From: Ravibacter sp037191015
GTDB taxonomy: Bacteria > Bacteroidota > Bacteroidia > Cytophagales > Spirosomataceae
DNA: 64,000 nucleotides
Direction: 5' to 3'
Assembly (NCBI GenBank): GCA_037191015.1
Contig: JBBCKD010000010.1
Coordinates: forward strand, 1 to 64,000
Shown here: positions 44,228 through 52,875 of the stretch, piece after piece
Layout: the number at the start of each line of letters is the position of its first letter
Numbering within the stretch: position 1 is the first letter of the stretch
The notes under the pieces: generated by a model
Seen by the model: only the letters and a program-made list of their open reading frames with translations
What the model was told of the DNA's origin: nothing
Database searches by the model: none
Program-made: the position numbers and the translations under genes

Positions 44228-47200
44228 TTAGAATGAAACTTGCAGGCCGAAGACGACGGTTCTCGGGAGAGGATATCGTCCCGGATCGAGACCACCCCGT
44301 TCGGGGCTAGTACCTGAGTAGCTTGTCAGGTACCCCAGGTTCTGGCCGGTTACATTCAGCCTTACCGACGACATCTTGACTTTGGAAGTCCAGGCACCAG
44401 GCAACTGATAAGCGAGGGTTACTTCGCGGAATGCCAGGTAGTCTCCTTTTTCGTAGAACCGCGAGCTGTTGTTGTCCTGCGAGGTACCTGCATTGTTCGA
44501 CCGGGTGATGTTCTTCTTGAGAACCTGGTCAGCATATGTAAATCTGGGCAGATCGGTATCCATGTTGTCTTCGCTCCACATTTTCTTCACATCGGTGATC
44601 AGGTTGAACGTTCCCTGCATTTGTCCGAGGATACGTGCATAGAGGTCGTTGTAGATGGTATGTCCTAACCCGTAGTCGAGCCTTGCAAAAAGGGTAACAT
44701 TTTTAAAAGAAAGTGAAGATGACATCCCGCCGGTATATTTAGGATACATATTCCCGATTTTGATCCTATCGAGCGAATTGATGATCCCGTTGTTGTCCAG
44801 ATCCGCCCAGAGCACGTCACCTGGCTCGATCGGGAACTTACCGGTTTTATTGGCAAGGTCGGCATAGGCGCTCGGGCCGTAGAGCTCTGATATAGCATCG
44901 TATCGGTTGGCTACCGACTGGTTCACATCGTCCCAATCGCGGAGAATACGTTCCTGCTTGAAGGCAAACATGTCGCCGAGCGTGCCTCCTTCCTGTATAC
45001 CGCCTACCCAGACTACCTTACCCTGGGCCGGGTCGTATACTTCGTAGCCTCCCTGCCTGTTCCTTTCATTGCCGTTATCGGGCAGTTTCAGAATCTTGTT
45101 CCTTACAAATGCTGTGTTTACGGAGAGATTCCAGGTTAGTCCGTTTGGAAGAGAAAGGAGGTTTGCATTGAGGTCGATCTCATACCCTCTGTTTCTCAGG
45201 CTTCCCAGGTTAGTTCTTATGCTGCTGAAACCGGTATAACTAGGGAGAGCCAGGTTAGTCAGAAGGTCGCTGGTGACCCTGTTGAAGTAGTCTACTGATA
45301 GCGACACGCGATTGTTGAAAAGTCCTATATCTGCTCCCGCGTCCACTGAGGTAGACCGCTCCCACCTGAGGCCGGCGTTTACCATTCCCGTATTCAGGAA
45401 GCCGGCCTGACCCCCGTACAGGGTTTGTATGCCGTAGCCGCCCTGCACTTCATACTGTCCTACGCCGGCAACATTCCCGTTTACGCCATAGCTTACACGT
45501 GGTTTGAGATTTGTAATGACTCTTTCCAGCCCGGAGTCAATGAAAAAGGCCTCTTTGTGGAGATTCCACCCGAAAGAGAGTCCCGGGAAAGCCGCCCACC
45601 TGTTTCCTGACGCAAGCCTTGAGATGCCGTCGTAGCGGATAACTCCTGATACAAGGTATTTACCGTCGAAGTCATAGTTGAGGCGGCCAAAGGCGGATAA
45701 TATCCTGTGCTGTCCCCAAAGCGAGCTGATTGACGTACGTTCCGTCGCTGCATTGAGCGTAGGTATAAAATCAGTGGCGGCCTTATTACCAGCAGCAGAA
45801 AGGTTAAAAGCCGCCCCGTCAAAATATTCTCCCCCAACCAGAATGTTGAAATTGTGCTGATTGATGTTCTTGGAGTAGTTAAGCGTAATATTGTGCTGCT
45901 GCTGCAGAGTGTCTGCGTAAAATGCTGAAGACGGACGGGTTACATCCGGTACGGTGGTAGTTTGGTATTGAATCGATTTTGTGAAAGATTCGTCGACGTC
46001 GTCTCTGTAAAAAAAGTTGACTTGCGCCTGTAAAAGAAGGTCTTTGACTATTTCCCAACTTGCGCCGAGGTTAAAAGTTGTTTTTCGTACATTGTTCTTT
46101 CTGACGTAACGATCCAGGTAGTACAATGGATTACCGTTGCCGGCTGCGTTGTTCGGATTGGGATTGCCGTTGTCGTCAAACGGTTTGAAGGTTGGCCAGA
46201 GGCTTTGGACACGATAGAAGATACCGGCTTCTGCCTGGTAGATAGGGGGTAACTTGGATACGGAATAGGCTACGGAACCCGAAACTTCGAAATTCGGTTT
46301 TATCCTGTAGGAGCCGTTCAATGTTCCCGAAAAGCGCTCGTATTTGGTGCCTACCACAAGGCCGTCTTCGTTATAGTACCCAAGGCTTGCAGCAAATTTT
46401 GCTTTTTCATTTCCACCTGTAAAACTCAGATAGTGATCCTGGGTTTTGGCGGGATTATTAAATGTCGCATCACGTATCTGGCTTCCATAGTCTACAAACA
46501 TCAGTGTGTCCCTGTCATTATAAGGGTCGATCATCCACTGCCAACCGTCATTCAGCAGGGAAGAAAACTGGTTGCGGTTTGCCCCTGTAATCTTAATGGA
46601 AGAATATATATTAGGTAAATTGACCCCGAACCCGGTCTGGCTATCGGGCGAAACCGGGGCGATCCCGCCCGGTGCACGCCCTTCGTTAACCCGTCTTACC
46701 CCAAGCCTGTTATAATAGATGAAATCCCGGGCGTCTACGTAGTCGTAAGCTGTTCTTAAATGGTTAAAGCCTGTGCGAGCCTTATACTGAATTTCCGAAA
46801 AACCGTTTTTGCCCCTTTTTGTAGTTACCAGTATCACGCCGTTATTGGCGCGGGCTCCATAGATAGCGGTGGATGCCGCATCTTTCAGGACTTCTACCGA
46901 CTCGATATCAGACGGGTTCAGATCGTTAAAGCTTCTTACTACTCCGTCGACGACAATTAATGGAGCCCCCGGATTATTGATAGATGCGCCTCCCCGCAAT
47001 AAGATGGTGGGAGAGCTCCCCGGCTGACCCGAATTGTTGATCACCCTTAATCCAGGTATGGTTCCCTGAAGTGCTGTAGCAGGGTTAGCCATTGCAACAT
47101 TTTCCAGGACTTTCTTATCGAGCTTGGATATGGATGTAGTCATCGTCTGCCTCGATTGAGTACCATAGCCGATCGCCACCACTTCATTCAGCATCGTTAC

Positions 47201-47512
47201 GTCTTCCTCCAAGATCACGTTGATTTCGCTCTGTGCGCCCACAGCGACTTCCTGCGGCTTATACCCTACGAAGCTGAAGGTCAAAGTCTGCCCCGAACTT
47301 GCACTGATCTCGTACTGCCCGTCCGCATTGGTCAGCGTACCGGTCTGGGTGCCTTTTACTACCACCGTCACGCCGGGGATCGTCGATTTGTCAGATAAAG
47401 AGGTGACCGTACCCCGGATCTGTCGCTGCTGGGCGCCTGCCGAAACAACACTTATTATAAACAATGTCATCAGAAGAATCGCCCTGATTTTTGGAATGTA
47501 CCTATGCTTCAT
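44228..47512 (-). CDS. SusC/RagA family TonB-dependent transporter
   Basis: 1094 residues, the expected length. Signal peptide to about residue 27, then a carboxypeptidase-regulatory-like domain (GTVTSLSDKSTIPGVTVVVKGTQTG) and the plug with EVVAIGYGTQSRQ, LRGGASINN and IVVDGVVRSFNDLNPSDIESVEVLKDAASTAIYGARANNGVILVTTK. A 22-strand barrel ends in RYPLPRTVVFGLQVSF. No extra N-terminal signalling (STN) domain is present, so it is probably not controlled through an anti-sigma factor. It would import a large oligosaccharide with SusD, using TonB energy. The leader carries the operator/promoter element at 47583-47601. Confidence 0.95.
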   Translation of the reverse strand: MKHRYIPKIRAILLMTLFIISVVSAGAQQRQIRGTVTSLSDKSTIPGVTVVVKGTQTGTLTNADGQYEISASSGQTLTFSFVGYKPQEVAVGAQSEINVILEEDVTMLNEVVAIGYGTQSRQTMTTSISKLDKKVLENVAMANPATALQGTIPGLRVINNSGQPGSSPTILLRGGASINNPGAPLIVVDGVVRSFNDLNPSDIESVEVLKDAASTAIYGARANNGVILVTTKRGKNGFSEIQYKARTGFNHLRTAYDYVDARDFIYYNRLGVRRVNEGRAPGGIAPVSPDSQTGFGVNLPNIYSSIKITGANRNQFSSLLNDGWQWMIDPYNDRDTLMFVDYGSQIRDATFNNPAKTQDHYLSFTGGNEKAKFAASLGYYNEDGLVVGTKYERFSGTLNGSYRIKPNFEVSGSVAYSVSKLPPIYQAEAGIFYRVQSLWPTFKPFDDNGNPNPNNAAGNGNPLYYLDRYVRKNNVRKTTFNLGASWEIVKDLLLQAQVNFFYRDDVDESFTKSIQYQTTTVPDVTRPSSAFYADTLQQQHNITLNYSKNINQHNFNILVGGEYFDGAAFNLSAAGNKAATDFIPTLNAATERTSISSLWGQHRILSAFGRLNYDFDGKYLVSGVIRYDGISRLASGNRWAAFPGLSFGWNLHKEAFFIDSGLERVITNLKPRVSYGVNGNVAGVGQYEVQGGYGIQTLYGGQAGFLNTGMVNAGLRWERSTSVDAGADIGLFNNRVSLSVDYFNRVTSDLLTNLALPSYTGFSSIRTNLGSLRNRGYEIDLNANLLSLPNGLTWNLSVNTAFVRNKILKLPDNGNERNRQGGYEVYDPAQGKVVWVGGIQEGGTLGDMFAFKQERILRDWDDVNQSVANRYDAISELYGPSAYADLANKTGKFPIEPGDVLWADLDNNGIINSLDRIKIGNMYPKYTGGMSSSLSFKNVTLFARLDYGLGHTIYNDLYARILGQMQGTFNLITDVKKMWSEDNMDTDLPRFTYADQVLKKNITRSNNAGTSQDNNSSRFYEKGDYLAFREVTLAYQLPGAWTSKVKMSSVRLNVTGQNLGYLTSYSGTSPERGGLDPGRYPLPRTVVFGLQVSF

Positions 47513-47582
47513 GTTGTCAGTGGGTTATTGAGTAGTTGAACATATGGTAAAGGTTGTCATTCGGTAAATTGTATATTAAGTT

Positions 47583-47599
47583 TATTTGTTGGACAAATA
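47583..47599. promoter_or_regulatory. Predicted GntR (FadR-type) operator, susC copy
   Basis: TATTTGTTGGACAAATA is a perfect 7-base-arm palindrome around TGG. Its core TTGTTGGACAA fits the TnGTnnnACnA half-site pattern of FadR-subfamily GntR regulators, one of which is encoded at 49204. It lies about 71 bases before the susC start and overlaps the -7 element. Confidence 0.7.
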
Positions 47600-47601
47600 T
47601 A
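47594..47601 (-). promoter_or_regulatory. -7 promoter element of susC (TATATTTG)
   Basis: TATATTTG on the minus strand matches TAnnTTTG. Five of its bases are the left arm of the palindrome, so a repressor there would block RNA polymerase. The expected start of transcription lies within the palindrome, giving a leader of about 75 bases. Confidence 0.65.
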
Positions 47602-47665
47602 AAAATAATTTTAACCTTTCGACTTATTTATAGAATTATTTTCTGTTGTAAAGAATAAAGAAGCG

Positions 47666-48925
47666 TTATTTCACGAGCCTGTTCTTTTTTGACCATAATA
47701 CACGGGCAGCCCATACGGTGCCATTGGCTCCGCGCGGGTGTGGTTTGTCTTCTGCCATGTATTCTGCGTCTGTAACCCATGATTCATCAGGAGTAATTGC
47801 CGAAGCTCCGAAATTGCCCAACATAACACCCCGTTCGGGCATCAATACCTGTTCGGAATCCCGAATGACATTCAATTTTACCGGATCAACCTGTGCCAGG
47901 AATATAGGGGCCCGGTTACGAGGAATATGATCATTGTCGGCCCCTCTTCTCGTATATGAAAGAAACAATCCGTCGCTGTGCGCCAGCCAGTGGGCCTGCG
48001 TATTGTAGCTTCCGAGATCACTTCCGTCATCAAAAGTCCACGGTTTCACGGGAGTCCATTGCAAACCATCTTTACTGGTAGCCACATAGGCTTTAAAGTT
48101 ATTCCTCATAGTAAGGTAATACGTCCCTTTAAATAGCACCATTGACGGTTCACCGAGACCACGGCCACCTTTAACAGTCATCTCATCGCCATTTCGCAGA
48201 TACGATAAAGTTTTACCGTCGAATGAGCATTCCAATACGGTAACGGAAGATTCACCCAGGTCGGATCCACTGAAGTAAACGGGAAGAAGGATCTTTCCGT
48301 CCGGCTTAACAAGCCACTGTACACATCCGGGATTAACAAGAAAAAATTTAGATGCGGAATCGGGTACATTGCCGATCATTTTCCAGGAAGTCCACGAATT
48401 GGTCGACGGCTCAAAAACGGCATAGGCAGCATCATGGGAACGCGGCTTATCAAGCAGTTGCTTTCCATCCTTGCTGTATCGTACTTTAATTCCGATAGCG
48501 ATAAGTTTACCTGTCTGATTGTGCCAGCCCGGGGTAACGTCGGCAACACTGACCGTTGTGCCGTCCGGTTCATATTGCCATTTAAGTTCGGGGATTTCGT
48601 CAGGGCCGGACCAGGTTTTCCCGAGATCATCTGTTCGCATATAATAGAGACCTGAATAATAGTCACTTACTTTCAGATGTTTTTGAACGGTCATGATTAC
48701 CGCGGGCTTTCCGTTTTTTCCCAATCCGGGGATTGCTGCAGCACGCGGGTGAAACCAGCAAAAATCTTTATTGAGCTCCTGATAGGCGGTATCAGTCTGT
48801 ACCCGGAATTGCAGGCGCTTAAATTTGCTTACAGGACTGCTGTAAAAACCGTAGAGCGTTATTGCTGAAATAAATAACGAGGTTATTAATAATCGTACGG
48901 AATGCTTCATTAAGTAATGTTTCAT
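47666..48925 (-). CDS. Sialidase-like (BNR) protein, upstream of susC
   Basis: 419 residues. N terminus MKHYLMKHSVRLLITSLFISAITLYGF is a signal anchor or signal peptide; a second ATG at 48910 is also possible. Propeller features are HPRAAAIPGLGKNGKPAVIMTVQKHLK, and LGEPSMVLFKGTYYLTMRNNFKAYV; boxes are weak (TDDLGKTW, SKDGLQW). This branch of the sialidase superfamily is distinct from the NPRNSEG proteins. The gene is inserted between two copies of the promoter segment, and would be transcribed from 49086. Likely exported and active on the same substrate. Confidence 0.8.
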   Translation of the reverse strand: MKHYLMKHSVRLLITSLFISAITLYGFYSSPVSKFKRLQFRVQTDTAYQELNKDFCWFHPRAAAIPGLGKNGKPAVIMTVQKHLKVSDYYSGLYYMRTDDLGKTWSGPDEIPELKWQYEPDGTTVSVADVTPGWHNQTGKLIAIGIKVRYSKDGKQLLDKPRSHDAAYAVFEPSTNSWTSWKMIGNVPDSASKFFLVNPGCVQWLVKPDGKILLPVYFSGSDLGESSVTVLECSFDGKTLSYLRNGDEMTVKGGRGLGEPSMVLFKGTYYLTMRNNFKAYVATSKDGLQWTPVKPWTFDDGSDLGSYNTQAHWLAHSDGLFLSYTRRGADNDHIPRNRAPIFLAQVDPVKLNVIRDSEQVLMPERGVMLGNFGASAITPDESWVTDAEYMAEDKPHPRGANGTVWAARVLWSKKNRLVK

Positions 48926-48971
48926 GCTTCAGTTATTTTATCCGGATGCATAATTCATTTCCCGTGTCCTT

Positions 48972-49003
48972 GCCCTGGTTTTTGGAATGTACCTGTATTT
49001 TAT
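48972..49003 (-). pseudogene. Remnant of a susC 5' end
   Basis: On the minus strand, codons starting ATA-AAA-TAC-AGG-TAC-ATT-CCA-AAA read IKYRYIPKTRA, against MKHRYIPKIRA in the real susC. The ATG has become ATA, and similarity ends after about 11 codons. It lies between the duplicated promoter and the sialidase start, showing that this promoter once served a susC gene. Confidence 0.75.
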
Positions 49004-49074
49004 TTTGATAGCGGGATCTACTGATAGTAGAACATTTGGTAAAGGGCCCTTTATAAAGAATTGTTCACTAAGTT

Positions 49075-49091
49075 TATTTGTTGGACAAATA
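49075..49091. promoter_or_regulatory. Predicted GntR (FadR-type) operator, divergent spacer copy
   Basis: Exact second copy of TATTTGTTGGACAAATA, 150 bases before the sialidase start and about 113 bases before the GntR start. Position between the divergent genes would permit control of both, including autoregulation. Confidence 0.7.
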
Positions 49092-49093
49092 TA
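49086..49093 (-). promoter_or_regulatory. -7 promoter element for the sialidase gene (TATATTTG)
   Basis: Minus-strand TATATTTG, overlapping the palindrome exactly as at susC. A TTG (within AAATTGAAAG) stands 18 bases further upstream on the minus strand and may be the -33 element in this copy. Confidence 0.62.
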
Positions 49094-49173
49094 AAAATAA
49101 TTTTTAACTTTCAATTTAATTATAGAATTATTTTAATGTTTGAATAAATAAGTGTTCCTTCAGCAAAAGGTGC

Positions 49174-49181
49174 TAATTTTG
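49174..49181 (+). promoter_or_regulatory. -7 promoter element of the GntR gene (TAATTTTG)
   Basis: TAATTTTG matches TAnnTTTG and sits 22 bases before the ATG at 49204, the typical short spacing. No palindrome overlaps it, so the regulator gene may be expressed constantly. Confidence 0.5.
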
Positions 49182-49203
49182 AGGCCTATAGTTTAAAGTC
49201 AGT

Positions 49204-49917
49204 ATGAGTAGAAATAGCGTATTGCCCCTTGTTCCCCTGGGCACCTTGTCGATGACAGATCGTGTAGAAAATATTCTTCGCGAGTATTTTGCAGAAAATA
49301 AATTCAAGCCCGGAGACGCGCTGCCGAATGAAACGGATATAGCTGCCCAGCTGAATGTGAGCCGTAACGTCGTAAGGGAGGCATTGAGCCGGCTCCGGAT
49401 GCTGGGGATGATCGAGGCCAGGCCGAGGCGCGGGATGATCATTGCGCAGCCCGACCTGCTGGCCGGGCTCGAGAAGGTGCTCAACCCGCTTATTCTTGGT
49501 ATCGACAACCTGAAGGATATTTTTGAAATGCGGCTTATCCTTGAAATGGGAATAGCGGAATTTCTCTTTGCCAGGAAGACCAGAAAAGATATTGAAGAGC
49601 TGGAAGCGCTGGTCACGAACCAGAAAGATGCCTTTGTGCCCAGCAAAGAAGAGGAGGTAGCTTTTCACGGGAAATTGTACGAAATGACCGGCAATGAAAC
49701 TTTCAAGAGGTTCCAGACTTTGCTGATGCCCGTTTTCGACCACGCTTTTTCCGAATACTATGAGGGAATGAAAGTCAGTGTTCCGGATCCCGTTATACAC
49801 CGGGACCTTGTCGAAATATTGAAAAACGGGAATTCAGACGATTTCAGGAAGGCCATGTATAAACATCTGCAGCCTTATTATATGTCGGGGCATATTATGC
49901 CGAGAGGGAAGAGCTAA
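49204..49917 (+). CDS. GntR/FadR-family transcriptional regulator
   Basis: 237 residues. A winged helix-turn-helix at about 18-80 (LREYFAENKFKPGDALPNETDIAAQLNVSRNVVREALSRL) is joined to an all-helical FCD domain at about 100-225. Histidines H155 (FHGKLYE), H199 (IHRDLVEIL) and H221 (YKHLQPYY) fit the metal-binding set of FCD domains, which usually sense carboxylic acids or sugar acids. NanR, the sialic-acid regulator of enterobacteria, belongs to this same subfamily. Divergent from the sialidase gene and next to the predicted operator; it is the obvious candidate to control the locus. The target sequence is inferred, not shown. Confidence 0.9.
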   Translation: MSRNSVLPLVPLGTLSMTDRVENILREYFAENKFKPGDALPNETDIAAQLNVSRNVVREALSRLRMLGMIEARPRRGMIIAQPDLLAGLEKVLNPLILGIDNLKDIFEMRLILEMGIAEFLFARKTRKDIEELEALVTNQKDAFVPSKEEEVAFHGKLYEMTGNETFKRFQTLLMPVFDHAFSEYYEGMKVSVPDPVIHRDLVEILKNGNSDDFRKAMYKHLQPYYMSGHIMPRGKS

Positions 49918-49984
49918 GCTCTCTGCCGCCTGCCTTTCCGGAACTTCCGAAAGGTCATTTCTCCGTCTGTCTTAAATAATCATC

Positions 49985-52870
49985 GTGCATCAACTGATTT
50001 CCTTTAGCTGTCTCGCAGCATTAATCATGATTTGCGGCGGATCCGGCTGTACTTCAGAAAACCGGATCCGGATATCGAACAGTCATTTCTCCTATACTAT
50101 CGCTCCTGACGGCCGTAACCTGGCATTTGTCGATAAAAGCTCCGGTAAGGATTACCTGGCCGGCGACAGTACTTCCTGGTGCGCGGCGGTCAGAGTCGGG
50201 GGAATGGAATACCGGCCTACGGAGGTCGTACAAAAGAAGGACCGGCTGGAGATCAGCTTCGGAGATGTTGGTGTCGAAGGATTTGTTACAATCAATACCA
50301 ACGATGACCGTGTCGTATTCAGGGTCGATTCGGTGGCGGGGCAGGTTGAAAGCTTTACTTTCCTGAACATCCCGCTTATACTCGAGGCCGTTCCGGACGA
50401 ACCTTTTGCCGCCTGCGCGCTTTCACTGAACCTGTATACGCATGTGCAGCAGTTGCCGGCGTTACAGGACCACCTTTGGGCGACATGCTACGACAGGTTC
50501 GGGCTGACCGGCGCGGAAGCAGCGTTGGTAGCTGTCCCCCAACAGGAAATCCTGCCGGCGATCCGGACGGTAATGCAGGCAGCTCCGGATGTACCTTTCT
50601 CGGACAAAGGAGGCGCATGGGCGCAGCTCAATAAAGAAGGCTATGGATCATACCTTATGGATTTCGGTACGCTTACCGAACAGACCGTCGACGAGTGGAT
50701 AGCGAAATGCGACAGCCTCGGCTTCAACCAGATCGCGATCCATGGCGCCCATTATTTTTTTAAGAACGGCGACCTGGAGCTGCACAGGGATAAATGGCCC
50801 GGCGGCTGGGCCGACTTCCGCAGGATCAACGCCCGGCTGCACGAAGCCGGGATCTCGTCAATCCTGCTGACCTATGCCTATTTTATTGAAAAGTCTTCCC
50901 GGTATGTCACGCCCGTACCCAGCGAGGATCTCGGTTATTTCAGCGCTTTTACACTGGCGGAAGATGTGGGCCCGGAAGTTACGGAAATCACCGTTAAGGA
51001 GTCTACAGCAGGAATTTCGACGATAGTGGGCTATTTTTTCCAGAATTCCGTTACGCTGAGGATCGGTGAGGAACTGGTAGAATTTTCGGGCGTTACGAAG
51101 GAACCCCCTTACCAGTTCACAGGTATAAAGCGGGGGGCGAACGGGACGCGGCGCCTGGATCACCGGGCAGGGGAAAAAGGGTATCATCTGCAGCAGATGT
51201 TCGGGCTGTTTGTGCCGGGGCCCGAAACCAGGCTCTTTGATGAGATTGCACAGAAAACAGCCCGGATTGTAAATGAAAACAATTTTGACGGTATATATTT
51301 TGACGCGATCGACGCTAACAATATGCTGGGCGGAAAGGAAAACGCCTGGTACTACGGCAGCAAATTCGTATTTGAAGTGGCCCGGCACCTGGAACCTATG
51401 GTAGGCATGGAAATGTGTGACATGCCGCACCACTACTGGCATTACAGCTCCCGCTGGCAGGCATGGGACAAGGCAGTGAGGGGATACAAGCGATTCGTGG
51501 ATGTGCACATGGCGGCGCTGAAGTCCGACGATCACCGTCACGGGGAATGGATCGGGTATACCGGGTCCATCAACCGCCTGGCGCCGGTGAAAAACGGCAG
51601 GCTGATGCTGCCCCTCCACATGGGCTGGTGGGGAAATAATACCTGGGATCCGCCCCAGGTAGAAACGACTTTCCCGGACGATATGGAATACCTTCTTGCG
51701 AAAATGATCGGTAACGATGCAGGACTGTCGATGCTGGGCGGGACAGACGAAAAGACGCTGAATGAGAAGCCGCTGTTCAGGAGGCTGGCGGCTTTGACCA
51801 GGAAGTATGAGCGGCTTCGTCACCAGGGTTATTTCAGCGAGCGGGTGAAGGAGCAGCTGAGGCAGCCTGGTAAGGAATTTACGCTTGTCGAAGAAGGCGG
51901 CAGGTGGGGCTTCAGGCCGGCCGCTTATCATAAGCATACGGCATCGGGCAGGGATTCCGGATGGACGTTCGACAATCCGTATGACAGGCAGCCTGTCGGC
52001 TTAAGGATTCAACCCCTCATGTCGGTAGCATCTTTTGATACACCGGGCAATATCATATTGGCCGATGCAGGCGACCTGAACGCGTTTATGCCTGATACGA
52101 CCGCCCGTGGTGTGACCGGTAAGATTACACCGGCTCCGGGCGATGACGGCAGCGATGCAGCCCTGGTATTTACCGCCAGCCACGACGGGAGCAGTCCCCG
52201 GGAAGGCAGCTGGATCAAATGGCAGAAAAAGTTTGAGCCTTGCCTGAACCTGAAAGCGCACCAGGGATTAGGAGTATGGGTAAAAGGGGACAACAGCGGG
52301 GCATTGCTGAATCTGCGGCTCGAAAGTCCGAAGCATCTTTCCATGGGCGGGCGCGGAGATCATTTTGTGAAGCTGGATTTTAACGGGTGGCGCTATTTTG
52401 AGCTGGTGGAGATCGAATCTTCGGCTTTTAACGATTACCTCTGGCCGGATGAATACCATAATGTATATAACTCTTATTATTATAAGGTAGTGTTCGACTG
52501 TATCGACAAGCTGCAGGTATGGATCAATAATATACCCGCCGGCAAGACGGTGTCGGCTGAGATCCGGATGGTCAAGGCGTTGCCGTTGAAAGAAACGGTC
52601 GTGGAAAACCCGACTTTACGGATAGGTGAAACCGCCCTTACCTTCCCGGTAAGAATGACGCCCGGAATGTATCTTGAATATGAGGGTATGAATGATTGTA
52701 AGCTATATAGCCCTGAAGGTACTTTTATTCAGAATGTCGCACCGTCCGGGACCGCCCTTTTCGCATCGCCGGGAAACAACAGTATCAGGATGTCGGCAGA
52801 GGCAGGAGGCAGCGCCCTTCCCCGGGTCAATATATCTGTGATGACCCGGGGAAAGATGCTGGATAACTGA
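49985..52870 (+). CDS. Large lipoprotein with predicted TIM-barrel glycosidase core
   Basis: 961 residues, starting with GTG, since the in-frame stop just upstream and the lack of an ATG before the signal leave no other choice. MHQLISFSCLAALIMICGGSGC gives a lipobox with C22. Residues about 30-190 are a beta-sandwich-like start, about 210-640 a TIM-barrel-like part (ISSILLTYAYFIEKSSRY, NNFDGIYFDAIDANN, GMEMCDMPHHYWHYSS), and about 740-870 a jelly-roll carbohydrate-binding-like part (LGVWVKGDNSGALLNLRLES). D440 and D443 lie at a barrel strand end, like the nucleophile of clan GH-D enzymes. No CAZy family can be assigned by eye. Follows GntR by 67 bases, possibly cotranscribed. Confidence 0.75.
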   Translation: MHQLISFSCLAALIMICGGSGCTSENRIRISNSHFSYTIAPDGRNLAFVDKSSGKDYLAGDSTSWCAAVRVGGMEYRPTEVVQKKDRLEISFGDVGVEGFVTINTNDDRVVFRVDSVAGQVESFTFLNIPLILEAVPDEPFAACALSLNLYTHVQQLPALQDHLWATCYDRFGLTGAEAALVAVPQQEILPAIRTVMQAAPDVPFSDKGGAWAQLNKEGYGSYLMDFGTLTEQTVDEWIAKCDSLGFNQIAIHGAHYFFKNGDLELHRDKWPGGWADFRRINARLHEAGISSILLTYAYFIEKSSRYVTPVPSEDLGYFSAFTLAEDVGPEVTEITVKESTAGISTIVGYFFQNSVTLRIGEELVEFSGVTKEPPYQFTGIKRGANGTRRLDHRAGEKGYHLQQMFGLFVPGPETRLFDEIAQKTARIVNENNFDGIYFDAIDANNMLGGKENAWYYGSKFVFEVARHLEPMVGMEMCDMPHHYWHYSSRWQAWDKAVRGYKRFVDVHMAALKSDDHRHGEWIGYTGSINRLAPVKNGRLMLPLHMGWWGNNTWDPPQVETTFPDDMEYLLAKMIGNDAGLSMLGGTDEKTLNEKPLFRRLAALTRKYERLRHQGYFSERVKEQLRQPGKEFTLVEEGGRWGFRPAAYHKHTASGRDSGWTFDNPYDRQPVGLRIQPLMSVASFDTPGNIILADAGDLNAFMPDTTARGVTGKITPAPGDDGSDAALVFTASHDGSSPREGSWIKWQKKFEPCLNLKAHQGLGVWVKGDNSGALLNLRLESPKHLSMGGRGDHFVKLDFNGWRYFELVEIESSAFNDYLWPDEYHNVYNSYYYKVVFDCIDKLQVWINNIPAGKTVSAEIRMVKALPLKETVVENPTLRIGETALTFPVRMTPGMYLEYEGMNDCKLYSPEGTFIQNVAPSGTALFASPGNNSIRMSAEAGGSALPRVNISVMTRGKMLDN

Positions 52871-52875
52871 TTTGT

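Larger units (their letters stand above)
47480..47642 (-). repeat. Duplicated promoter/leader segment, susC copy
   Basis: About 163 bases, from codon ~11 of susC through the leader to upstream of the promoter, also present at 48972-49134. In the inner 66 bases 47577-47642 versus 49069-49134, 61 positions agree by my count, including an identical run of 34. The outer leader is more diverged but alignable with a one-base gap. Confidence 0.85.
48972..49134 (-). repeat. Duplicated promoter/leader segment, sialidase copy
   Basis: Second copy of the segment at 47480-47642, placed upstream of the 47666-48925 sialidase gene. It preserves the palindrome, the -7 element and the AT-rich upstream part best, which suggests selection for regulation. 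The gap 48926-49203 contains nothing else beyond the GntR promoter. Confidence 0.85.

Noticed and set aside
17540..48925. Simple reading as a Neu5Ac utilisation locus
   Set aside because: ManNAc epimerase and kinase and GlcNAc-6P enzymes are missing and the sialidase-like proteins lack the FRIP block, so the exact sugar is left open.
50858..51937. Long open frame antisense to the large lipoprotein gene
   Set aside because: It has no recognisable motif and lies opposite a gene with signal peptide and barrel motifs. Long antisense frames are expected in this codon usage.
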